DNA of 35,157 nucleotides, from positions 1 to 35,157 of the forward strand of contig JAFQIK010000034.1 in NCBI GenBank assembly GCA_017397545.1, written 5' to 3'. The stretch comes from Clostridia bacterium. Lineage in GTDB: Bacteria; Bacillota; Clostridia; TANB77; CAG-508. Below the pieces are notes generated by a model. It worked only from the letters and a program-made list of their open reading frames with translations. It ran no database searches and had not been told where the DNA came from. A program made the position numbers and the translations under genes. Below are positions 18,499-25,025 of the stretch, piece by piece. Numbering within the stretch: the stretch's first letter is position 1; every line of letters starts with the position of its first letter.

Positions 18499-19686
18499 AT
18501 GAACAAAAAAACAATAAAAGATATAGATGTTAAAAATAAAAAGATACTAGTTAGATGTGATTTTAATGTTCCACAAAATAAAGAAACAGGAGAAATTACA
18601 GACAACAGAAGAATAAAAGCTGCACTTCCAACAATACAATATTTGTTAGAAAATAATGCTAAAGTAATATTATGCTCACATTTAGGAAGACCAAAAGGAG
18701 AAGTAAATCCAAAATATTCTTTAAAACCAGTAGCTGAAGAATTATCTAAATTATTAGGAAAAGAAGTTAAACTTGCAAAAGATGTTATAGGGACAGATGC
18801 AAAAGAACTAACATCTAATATAAAAGAAGGAGAAATTGTTCTTTTAGAAAATGTTAGATTCCATGCAGAGGAAGAAAAAAATGATGCAGGTTTTGCAAAA
18901 GAATTAGCAAGTATGGCGCAAATATATGTAAATGATGCTTTTGGAACATCACATAGAGCACATGGATCAACAGCCGGAGTTGCAGACTATTTGCCAGCAG
19001 TTTCTGGATTTTTAATAGAAAAAGAACTAGAATTTTTAGGAGGAGCTTTAGAAAATCCTAAAAAACCTTTTATAGCAATTTTAGGAGGAGCAAAAGTTTC
19101 AGATAAAATTGGTGTAATAGAAAACTTAATAGAAAAAGTAGATACATTAATAATAGGTGGAGGAATGGCATATACTTTCTTTAAAGCAAAAGGATTAAAT
19201 ATAGGTACATCTATATGCGAAGAAGACAAAATAGATTTAGCAAAAAGTCTTTTAGAAAAAGCTGAAGATAAAGGTGTAAAACTTTTATTACCAGTTGATA
19301 ATAAAGTAGCAAAAGAATTTTCGAATGAAGCTGAATATATAGAAGTATCATCAGAAGAAATTCCAGATGGATACATGGGAATGGATATAGGAGCAAAAAC
19401 TATAGAAAACTTTAAAGAAGTTTTAAAAGATGCAAAAACAGTAGTATGGAATGGACCTTTAGGAGTATTTGAATTTGATAAATTTGCTCAAGGGACAAAC
19501 GAAGTTGCGAAAATTTTAGGAAACTTAGATGCAATAACAATAATAGGTGGAGGAGATTCAGCAGCAGCAATAGAAAAAATGGGATTAGCAGATAAAATGA
19601 CACATATTTCTACAGGTGGAGGAGCGTCATTGGAATTTTTAGAAGGAAAGACATTACCTGGAATTGCTTGTTTAGAAAACAAATAA
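18499..19686 (+). CDS. pgk: Phosphoglycerate kinase
   Basis: It makes ATP from 1,3-bisphosphoglycerate in glycolysis. At 395 residues it has the family blocks [76 protein letters not shown] and [11 protein letters not shown]. The start is 18499, with GGAGG at 18487-18491. The frame is open upstream to 18412 only because the palindromic repeat has no stop there. Confidence 0.97.
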   Translation: MNKKTIKDIDVKNKKILVRCDFNVPQNKETGEITDNRRIKAALPTIQYLLENNAKVILCSHLGRPKGEVNPKYSLKPVAEELSKLLGKEVKLAKDVIGTDAKELTSNIKEGEIVLLENVRFHAEEEKNDAGFAKELASMAQIYVNDAFGTSHRAHGSTAGVADYLPAVSGFLIEKELEFLGGALENPKKPFIAILGGAKVSDKIGVIENLIEKVDTLIIGGGMAYTFFKAKGLNIGTSICEEDKIDLAKSLLEKAEDKGVKLLLPVDNKVAKEFSNEAEYIEVSSEEIPDGYMGMDIGAKTIENFKEVLKDAKTVVWNGPLGVFEFDKFAQGTNEVAKILGNLDAITIIGGGDSAAAIEKMGLADKMTHISTGGGASLEFLEGKTLPGIACLENK

Positions 19687-19691
19687 AAATG

Positions 19692-19816
19692 CAAAACAAA
19701 TGAAAAACTTCGTCCTGCGTTGTTAAATTGAAGATAAAAAATCCTCAACGTGCACACGCACGCCTCCGGTTTTTTACTTCAATTTGCCTAGCATTACTCG
19801 TTTTTGATTTGTTTTG
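19692..19816 (+). repeat. Long composite palindrome behind pgk
   Basis: Outer arms CAAAACAAATGAAAAAC (19692-19708) and GTTTTTGATTTGTTTTG (19800-19816) differ at one base. Inner arms AAATTGAAG / CTTCAATTT and TAAAAAATCC / GGTTTTTTA lie around a GC-rich centre with CCTCCG. Probably a structured 3' end of the gap-pgk transcript. It shares words (CGTCC, GCCTCCG) with the hairpin behind mreB. Confidence 0.65.
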
Positions 19817-19830
19817 GATATAATGCAGAA

Positions 19831-19857
19831 TGTAGGGGCGGGCCCTGTGTCCGCCCG
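19831..19857 (+). repeat. Small palindromic repeat before the NUDIX gene
   Basis: GTAGGGGCGGGC ... GTCCGCCCG. A degraded relative (AGGGTCGGGTTCC ... ATCCCTACC) follows at 19885-19914. Confidence 0.75.
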
Positions 19858-19925
19858 AAAATAAAATAAATTATATACAATATAAGGGTCGGGTTCCATC
19901 CCTACCTGCAGAGAAAGGTACATAA

Positions 19926-20453
19926 ATGGAATTATTAGATATAGTAGATGAAAATAATAATTTAACAGGAGAATTTATTGATAGAGAAATAGTACATTCG
20001 AAAGGTCTTTTACATAGAGAAGTAGGAGTAATAGTTTTAAATGAAAATAATGAAATGTTATTAGAAAAAAGAGCTGTAACAAAAAAACAATCACCTGGTA
20101 AATGGGCACTTTGTGCAGGACATATAGAAGCAGGTGATACACCAGAAAATGCAATATTAAGAGAAGTAAAAGAAGAAATCGGAATAGATATAACTAAAAA
20201 TGATTTAAAATTTTTAGATGTATTTAGAAGAGATAAAAAATTTAGTAATGGACAACACAATAATACATATATCTATATTTATATATACAAAACAAATAAA
20301 AAAGTAGAAGATTATATAATTCAAATAGAAGAATTAAGTGAAGTAAAATATTTTCCTATTAAAAATATAGAAAAAGCCTTAGAAGAAAAAAATACAGATT
20401 ATGCTTTTTACGATGAACCATATATAAAAGAGATCTTAAATAGAATTAAATAA
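19926..20453 (+). CDS. NUDIX hydrolase, IPP-isomerase-like subgroup
   Basis: A 175-residue protein with the complete NUDIX box in GHIEAGDTPENAILREVKEE (G-x5-E-x7-REV-x-EE-x-G), which binds divalent metal. It starts ELLDIVDENNNLTGEFIDRE and ... GLLHREVGVIVLN, which is the layout of the Idi/YfcD-like NUDIX group. These usually hydrolyse nucleoside diphosphate derivatives. The substrate cannot be told, and true isopentenyl-diphosphate isomerase is less likely. AGAAAGGTA lies upstream of the ATG. It is followed by a terminator. Confidence 0.85.
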   Translation: MELLDIVDENNNLTGEFIDREIVHSKGLLHREVGVIVLNENNEMLLEKRAVTKKQSPGKWALCAGHIEAGDTPENAILREVKEEIGIDITKNDLKFLDVFRRDKKFSNGQHNNTYIYIYIYKTNKKVEDYIIQIEELSEVKYFPIKNIEKALEEKNTDYAFYDEPYIKEILNRIK

Positions 20454-20463
20454 AACTATAAAA

Positions 20464-20502
20464 GGGATTGAAAGTAAATAAAAATACTTTCAATCTTTTT
20501 TT
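20464..20502 (+). terminator. Rho-independent terminator of the NUDIX gene
   Basis: GATTGAAAGTA (20466-20476) and TACTTTCAATC (20485-20495) form a perfect 11-bp stem followed by seven T. Confidence 0.9.
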
Positions 20503-20526
20503 CGTCAAAACTTCTAATTTTTCACC

Positions 20527-20555
20527 AAAGGAAAAAATTACCAAATAAAGAATAA
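20527..20555 (+). promoter_or_regulatory. SigH-type promoter of the spoIIA operon
   Basis: AAAGGAAAA (20527-20535), 11 bases, AAAGAATAA (20547-20555), a full match to RNAGGAWWW - 11/12 - RNNGAATWW. SigH control of spoIIA is known in B. subtilis and clostridia, which supports the reading. A palindromic repeat lies between the promoter and the first gene. Confidence 0.75.
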
Positions 20556-20559
20556 TAAA

Positions 20560-20584
20560 TGTAGGGGCGAACTGTGTTCGCCCG
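20560..20584 (+). repeat. Small palindromic repeat in the spoIIA leader
   Basis: GGGCGAAC / GTTCGCCC with loop TGT, lying directly behind the SigH-type -10, so it would be at or near the 5' end of the transcript. Confidence 0.85.
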
Positions 20585-20627
20585 CAAAACAATCTTATAA
20601 AAATTTAAGAAAGAAGGTAAAAAGAAT

Positions 20628-20975
20628 ATGCAAGTTAAATACATAAAAGAGGACAAGCAATTGATATTTAAAATAGATGAAGAAATAGATCATCATAGTA
20701 GTGAAAAAATAAGGAAAAGAGCTGATTACGAAATACAAGTACATATACCTAAAAAACTAATTTTTGATTTTGAACATGTTACATTTATGGATAGTAGTGG
20801 AATAGGAATGTTGATAGGAAGATATAAATTATTATCTATGTTTGGGGGTAAAACATCAATAGTTAATGTAAATGCACCAATTAAAAAAGTTTTAGAAATG
20901 TCTGGAGTTTTAAAACTAATACCAATAGAAGAAATAGAAAATATAGGAGGTAATAATCTTGAAAAATGTATATGA
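20628..20975 (+). CDS. spoIIAA: Anti-sigma F factor antagonist SpoIIAA
   Basis: SpoIIAA is a STAS-domain protein that, when unphosphorylated, takes SpoIIAB off SigF in the forespore. SpoIIAB phosphorylates it and SpoIIE removes the phosphate. The 115-residue protein has [20 protein letters not shown] with the phosphorylation site at S57 (S58 in B. subtilis). The C-terminal helix region [15 protein letters not shown] is normal. First gene of the spoIIA operon. The end overlaps spoIIAB by 17 bases. Confidence 0.95.
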   Translation: MQVKYIKEDKQLIFKIDEEIDHHSSEKIRKRADYEIQVHIPKKLIFDFEHVTFMDSSGIGMLIGRYKLLSMFGGKTSIVNVNAPIKKVLEMSGVLKLIPIEEIENIGGNNLEKCI

Positions 20976-21414
20976 AAATGAAATGAAATTAGAGTTTTTA
21001 AGCAAATCAAACAATGAAAGTTTTGCAAGAATAACAATAGCAGCATTTGTAGCACAACTTGATCCAACAATAGAAGAAATATCAGATATAAAAACAGCAG
21101 TATCAGAAGCTGTAACAAATTGTATTATACATGGATACGAAGAAAAAGAAGGAACAGTAAAAATAGAATGCAAATTATTTGCAAATTCAATAGAAATAGA
21201 AATTTCAGATAATGGTAAAGGAATAGAAAATGTAGAAAAAGCAAGACAAGCTTTATATACATCAAAACCAGAATTAGAAAGATCTGGAATGGGATTTACA
21301 ATAATGGAAAGTTTTATGGATGAAGTAAAAATAGAATCAGTATTAGGATTAGGTACAAAAGTAACAATGAAAAAAATGATAAAAGCAAACGTAGAGCAAG
21401 AAATTAAAATTTAA
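20959..21414 (+). CDS. spoIIAB: Anti-sigma F factor and serine kinase SpoIIAB
   Basis: SpoIIAB binds and inhibits SigF and phosphorylates SpoIIAA. The 151-residue GHKL-type ATPase has [16 protein letters not shown] (N-box; E50 as catalytic base, N54 as metal ligand), [10 protein letters not shown] (G1 box) and [17 protein letters not shown] (G2 box). The start is TTG at 20959 with AGGAGG 8 bases before it, inside the end of spoIIAA, which points to translational coupling. The gene ends before a palindromic repeat that separates it from sigF. Confidence 0.95.
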   Translation: MKNVYENEMKLEFLSKSNNESFARITIAAFVAQLDPTIEEISDIKTAVSEAVTNCIIHGYEEKEGTVKIECKLFANSIEIEISDNGKGIENVEKARQALYTSKPELERSGMGFTIMESFMDEVKIESVLGLGTKVTMKKMIKANVEQEIKI

Positions 21415-21422
21415 TAATAAAC

Positions 21423-21451
21423 GTAGGGGCGGGCGGGGCTCTGTCCGCCCG
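21423..21451 (+). repeat. Small palindromic repeat between spoIIAB and sigF
   Basis: GTAGGGGCGGGC ... GTCCGCCCG. It breaks the tight coupling usually seen between spoIIAB and sigF. Confidence 0.85.
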
Positions 21452-21472
21452 AAAAACAAGAAGGAGTTACTT

Positions 21473-22193
21473 ATGTACGAGATAAAAAAAGAAGACTTAT
21501 TAAAAGCGCAGAATAATGATGATAAAGCATTAACAGACATAATAGAAACTAATTCAGGTCTTTTATGGAGTATAGTTAAAAGATTTTTAGGAAGAGGATA
21601 TGATGCAGAAGAGTTATATCAAATAGCATGTATGGGATTTATAAAAGCAATTAAGAGATTTAATGTAGATTATGATGTAAAACTATCTACATATGCAGTA
21701 CCATATATTTTAGGAGAAATAAAAAGATTTATAAGAGACGACCGGACCAATAAAAGTAAGTAGAAGTTTAAAGGAATTGTGTATAAAAATAAAAGAAATT
21801 CAGAGAGAATATTTAAATAGTAAAGGAGAAGAAATTAATATATCACAAATTGCAAAAATATTAAAAGTATCAAAAGAAGACATAGCAATGGCGTTAGAAT
21901 CAGAAAGACCAATAGAATCAATTGACCAAGAAGCATATGACGATGATACAAAAGGAGAAACAAAACTAGGCAAAATAGATAATGGAAAAGACGAAACAGG
22001 AGAGTTAGTAAATAAAATTTGTTTAAGTGATCTTATAAAAAATTTAAACGAAAGAGAACAAAAAATAATTATGCTTAGATACTACAAAGAAAAAACACAA
22101 ACAGAAGTTGCAAAAATATTAGGAATAACACAAGTTCAGGTGTCTAGACTAGAAAAGAAAATATTGCTAAATATGAGACAAAAAATATCGTAA
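21473..22193 (+). CDS. sigF: RNA polymerase sigma-F factor, needing a +1 shift at codon 91 (CGGA)
   Basis: SigF directs early forespore transcription. Read with one +1 shift it is 239 residues with sigma region 2 (LLWSIVKRFLGRGYDAEELY, then GFIKAIKRFNVDYDVKLSTYA), region 3 (ELCIKIKEIQREYLNSKGEE) and region 4 (LNEREQKIIMLRYYKEKTQT, ending ITQVQVSRLEKKIL). The extra base is C21743: frame 0 reads GAC CGG and stops six codons later. The +1 frame reads GAC GGA CCA ATA AAA GTA, giving the conserved RDDGPIKVSRSLKE junction between regions 2 and 3. AAGGAG lies upstream of ATG. A shift-dependent SigF would add a translational gate to sporulation. Confidence 0.93.
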
Positions 22194-22243
22194 TTGCATT
22201 AAGTAATTGACATTTGAAATAACAACAAATTAATTGTAAACGT

Positions 22244-22400
22244 TGTAGGGGCGATTTTAATCGCCCGTTCTTCAATGGCTAGACCATATATATGTAGGGG
22301 CAGGGAAAACGCTACGCTTAGTGAATAGTGAATAATGAATAGTGAAGAGTACAAAATTTGCAAAGCAAATTTTGATGTAGGGGCGAGCATTGCTCGTCCG
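22244..22400 (+). repeat. Repeat patch between sigF and the type III TA-like locus
   Basis: Contains 22244-22267 (GGGCGATT/AATCGCCC), a fragment at 22292-22304 (GTAGGGGCAGGG without its right arm) and tandem GTGAATA words at 22321-22345. It also has a perfect hairpin CAAAATTTGC-AAA-GCAAATTTTG (22352-22374) and 22376-22400 (GGGCGAGCA/TGCTCGTCC). The last unit is followed by CACTTCGAAGGAATGACTAA, nearly the same flank as the copy inside the pilin gene at 28537. The rest of 22194-22434 holds no gene. Confidence 0.75.
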
Positions 22401-22434
22401 CACTTCGAAGGAATGACTAAAAAAACAAAAAGTA

Positions 22435-22463
22435 TTGATTTTGTAAATAAAATAAAGTATAAT
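22435..22463 (+). promoter_or_regulatory. Promoter of the type III TA-like RNA
   Basis: TTGATT (22435-22440), 17 bases, TATAAT (22458-22463). A perfect 20-bp palindrome (TTGATAAATT AATTTATCAA, 22477-22496) starts about 14 bases after the -10 and could be an operator or the 5' hairpin of the RNA. Confidence 0.65.
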
Positions 22464-22469
22464 GAATAT

Positions 22470-22663
22470 ACTAATATTGATAAATTAATTTATCAAATAA
22501 ACTAGGTTGCACAAGCCTTTGATTAATTTCATAAACAAGTGTAAATTTAAACATTGGGTTAGATATGAGCCTTTAGGATGCAAATTCTATAAACGAATAT
22601 CCTATTTAACATTAGGTTAGAAACGAGCCTTTAGTTTGCTATAAACGAGTTTCCAGAAAATTT
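22470..22663 (+). ncRNA. Type III antitoxin-like RNA: three tandem pseudoknot modules
   Basis: Three related modules start at 22504, 22556 and 22614. Each has a stem RGGTT ... AGCCT, then a second stem TTTRR ... YYATAAA, then a strand that pairs with the first loop. The loop pairings covary: TGCAC/GTGTA (module A, 22508-22512 with 22539-22543), GATAT/ATATC (B, 22562-22566 with 22597-22601), and GAAAC/GTTTC (C, 22620-22624 with 22649-22653). The second stem also covaries (TTTGA/TCATAAA against TTTAG/CTATAAA). H-type pseudoknots in direct repeat, followed by a terminator hairpin and then a ToxN-like gene, is the plan of type III systems (ToxI, CptI, TenpI). In these the RNA is processed by and neutralises the toxin. 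Repeat spacing here is 52 and 58 bases, longer than the 36 of ToxI. Confidence 0.75.
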
Positions 22664-22692
22664 ATAGGGGGTACTTAAAAAGTATCCCCTAT
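22664..22692 (+). terminator. Attenuating hairpin between antitoxin RNA and toxin gene
   Basis: ATAGGGGGTACTT (22664-22676) and AAGTATCCCCTAT (22680-22692) form a 13-bp stem with one G-U pair. The following T run is poor (ATATTTG), as expected for a leaky terminator that sets the antitoxin:toxin ratio. It could instead control access to the AAGGAGG site at 22702-22708. Confidence 0.7.
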
Positions 22693-22713
22693 ATTTGTTA
22701 TAAGGAGGAATAA

Positions 22714-22995
22714 ATGAAAGATAGAAAGAAAATAAAATTAGGAAAATTAAATTTCTATATTATTGATGATAATTTATTAGATATGAAGAGTAAGAGTTAT
22801 GGATATAAGAGATTACTTTCAGAACAATATTCTTACATAAATAAGCCTGAAAACAAAGCAAAAATTATGGAAAAGGCAGAAAAAATTTATAGTATAGTTA
22901 CAAAAAATAGTAAAAGTAAGATGTCTAAATTTTATAAAGATTTAAGTTGTGATTTTAAATTATTAGAAGAGAAAAGTGCTGAATATAAAGTTTAA
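22714..22995 (+). CDS. ToxN/AbiQ/CptN-like protein, C-terminal half only (type III toxin remnant or short form)
   Basis: The 93-residue protein matches, from memory of the family, the second half of ToxN-type endoRNases. It has KLGKLNFYII, then SYGYKRLLSEQYSYINK, a long Lys-rich helix with KIMEKAEKIY, and the closing motif SCDFKLLEEKSAEY (compare CNFSLLEEKYRDF at the same place in ToxN). The first 60 or so residues of a normal toxin, with the RNA-cleaving residues around the APL-x-SPK segment, are absent. The gene nevertheless starts with a very strong AAGGAGG site 6 bases before ATG. Either a clean 5' deletion has disarmed the toxin while leaving the antitoxin RNA, or this is a shorter undescribed type. 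No homologue search was possible. Confidence 0.7.
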   Translation: MKDRKKIKLGKLNFYIIDDNLLDMKSKSYGYKRLLSEQYSYINKPENKAKIMEKAEKIYSIVTKNSKSKMSKFYKDLSCDFKLLEEKSAEYKV

Positions 22996-23050
22996 TAAAA
23001 ATTTTAAATAAAAGAATATCTATTGCTAATTTTGTCGATATATAATAAAA

Positions 23051-23078
23051 TGTAAGGGTAGGGCTTGCTCTACCCTTA
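23051..23078 (+). repeat. Small palindromic repeat variant before miaB
   Basis: TAAGGGTAGGGC / GCTCTACCCTTA around TT, a closely paired relative of the GTAGGGG family, 21 bases before the miaB start. Confidence 0.75.
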
Positions 23079-23098
23079 AGTATTGGAGGAATTAAGCA

Positions 23099-24484
23099 AT
23101 GGAAGCAAACGAAATACAAGAACAAAAAGAATATATAAATAAAGTAAGTAATTTAAATACGGGAAAAAAATTAAAATATCATATTTTAACAATGGGGTGT
23201 CAGTTAAATGAAAACGATTCTGAAAAATTAGTAGGGATGCTAGAACAAATGGGATACAAAGAATCAACAGATGCAAGTGATGCTGATTTATATTTAATTA
23301 ATACTTGTTGCGTTAGAGAAAATGCAGAAGAAAAACTATTTGGAAAACTTGGAGAACTTAAAAAAATAAAAGAAAATAGGAATATAATAATTGCAATAGG
23401 TGGATGTATGATGCAAGAAGAACATATTACACAAAAACTTAAAAAAAGTTATCCATTTGTAGATATAATATTTGGAACACATACACTTCATAAATTACCA
23501 GAAGATATTTATACAGCAATTACAAAAAATAAAAAGGTAAAAGATGTAATAGATATAGATGGAAAAGTTTATGAAGGTTTACCAATAAAAAGAAGTAATA
23601 ACAGGCAAGCCTCTGTTACAATAATGTATGGATGTAATAATTTTTGTAGCTATTGTATAGTTCCATATGTAAGAGGAAGAGAAAGAAGTAGAAAACCAGA
23701 AGATATACTAAACGAAATAAAACAGCTTGCAAAAGAAGGATATAAAGAAATAACACTTTTAGGACAAAATGTAAATTCATATAACGGAGGAGAAGGATAT
23801 AAATTTGCAAATCTTTTAAGAGATGTAGACAAAATAGAAGGAATAGAAATAATTAGATTTGTTTCTCCACATCCAAAAGATTTTACAGATGATGTAATAG
23901 ATGCAATTGCAGACAGCAGAAAAATATCTAGATTATTACATGTGCCACTTCAATCAGGAAGCACAGAAGTTTTAAAAGTAATGAATAGAAAATATACAAA
24001 AGAACAATATCTAAGTTTAATAGATAGAATAAAAGATAAAATACCAGAGGTCGTTTTTTCAACAGATATAATAGTAGGATTCCCAGGAGAGACAGAAGAA
24101 GATTTTGAACATACTTTGGACGTAGTAAAAAAAGTAAATTTTGAACAAATTTTTATGTTTATATATTCAAGAAGAGTAGGAACAGTTGCAGACAGAATGG
24201 AAAATCAAATACCAGAGGAAATAAAACATAAAAGATTTGATAGATTGAAAGCTTTGTATGAGGAAAATATAGAAAAAAATAATGAAAAATATGTGGGAAC
24301 TAATCAAAAAATATTAGTAGAAGGACAAAGCAAAAACAACGAAAAAATGTTAACAGGAAGAACAGACACAAACAAAGTAGTTATTTTTGAAGGAGACAAA
24401 GAATTAATAGGAACAACTATTAATATTAAAATTGTTTCACAACATAGATGGTATCTAAAAGGAGATTCTAGGGACTGTCCCTAA
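23099..24484 (+). CDS. miaB: tRNA-2-methylthio-N6-dimethylallyladenosine synthase MiaB
   Basis: A radical-SAM methylthiotransferase acting on i6A37 of tRNA. The 461-residue protein has the MTTase domain (TMGCQLNENDSEKL, INTCCVRENAEEK, GGCMMQ), the cluster motif CNNFCSYC followed by IVPYVRGRERSR, FVSPHPKDFTDD, IIVGFPGETEEDF (here without an extra base, unlike mtaB) and a C-terminal TRAM domain. A second miaB-family gene, mtaB, lies at 15336. The last residues (SRDCP) and the stop codon are encoded by a 70-bp palindrome at 24461-24530, so the natural C-terminus has been replaced for a few residues. GGAGG lies upstream of the ATG. Confidence 0.96.
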   Translation: MEANEIQEQKEYINKVSNLNTGKKLKYHILTMGCQLNENDSEKLVGMLEQMGYKESTDASDADLYLINTCCVRENAEEKLFGKLGELKKIKENRNIIIAIGGCMMQEEHITQKLKKSYPFVDIIFGTHTLHKLPEDIYTAITKNKKVKDVIDIDGKVYEGLPIKRSNNRQASVTIMYGCNNFCSYCIVPYVRGRERSRKPEDILNEIKQLAKEGYKEITLLGQNVNSYNGGEGYKFANLLRDVDKIEGIEIIRFVSPHPKDFTDDVIDAIADSRKISRLLHVPLQSGSTEVLKVMNRKYTKEQYLSLIDRIKDKIPEVVFSTDIIVGFPGETEEDFEHTLDVVKKVNFEQIFMFIYSRRVGTVADRMENQIPEEIKHKRFDRLKALYEENIEKNNEKYVGTNQKILVEGQSKNNEKMLTGRTDTNKVVIFEGDKELIGTTINIKIVSQHRWYLKGDSRDCP

Positions 24485-24530
24485 AAAGTAGCAGCTTGCC
24501 TGAGACTTTTTGGTACTGTCCTGAATCTCC
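24461..24530 (+). repeat. 70-bp palindrome overlapping the 3' end of miaB
   Basis: Arms GGAGATTC / GAATCTCC at the outside, then GGGACTGTCCC and GGTACTGTCC, then AAAAAGT / ACTTTTT around the centre. Words of the GGGACTGTCC type are common in clostridial intergenic repeats. It may also end transcription, but the next gene is only 24 bases away with the same orientation. Confidence 0.7.
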
Positions 24531-24553
24531 AAAGATTTGAAAGGGGAAATATA

Positions 24554-25012
24554 ATGCCTAGATATAAAAGCCCAAACGGAACAGGAAGAGTAGGAAGAGA
24601 CGTAAAAAGAAAAGCATTACAATCAGATGAATATAAGAATAACATAAAAAAATTAGCTGATAGTGGAGTAACTTCAAAAGATATTCAAACAATATATGAC
24701 AGATGCCAAGAAAGAAAACAAACTAAGATCACAAAAAATCTTTTAGTATCAAAATTATTAGAATTATTAGAATATTTTGGTACAAGGAATTTTGGTATTG
24801 AAGAAAGTAATTCTTCGTATATAAGTAAAGATGATGTTATTGAAATGATAATGAGAAATCCTAGAATTGTGACTAGCGGAATACCAAGACTAATAGAGAA
24901 ATGTCAAATAATAACTACAAAGAAAGAAGGAATTAGAGAAGCAAATATGGCAATAAAATCTAATCCAGGAATATTTAATAAAACAAAAGAAACAATAATA
25001 AAAGGAAGATAA
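24554..25012 (+). CDS. Hypothetical protein, 152 residues, between miaB and mutS
   Basis: I do not recognise a family. It is a basic, mostly helical soluble protein with no signal peptide or membrane segment. The N-terminus (KSPNGTGRVGRDVKRKALQS) looks like a flexible basic arm. The middle (DIQTIYDRCQERKQTKITKN) and the C-terminal part (MIMRNPRIVTSGIPRLIEKC) read as helical repeats. The stop is 13 bases before mutS and both genes have GGAG-type sites, so it is probably translated in the miaB-mutS operon. A nucleic-acid-binding role would fit its charge but is only a guess. Confidence 0.65.
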   Translation: MPRYKSPNGTGRVGRDVKRKALQSDEYKNNIKKLADSGVTSKDIQTIYDRCQERKQTKITKNLLVSKLLELLEYFGTRNFGIEESNSSYISKDDVIEMIMRNPRIVTSGIPRLIEKCQIITTKKEGIREANMAIKSNPGIFNKTKETIIKGR

Positions 25013-25025
25013 GGAGAAATATAAG

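Noticed and set aside
22504-22654. CRISPR array
   Set aside because: Only three diverged units of 52-58 bases with no constant repeat and no unique spacers of equal length. Covarying pairings point to structured RNA.
22470-22700. Known metabolite riboswitch (preQ1, fluoride, guanidine)
   Set aside because: Topology is similar in part, but three tandem pseudoknots plus a ToxN-like gene fit a type III antitoxin better, and no riboswitch core sequence is recognised.
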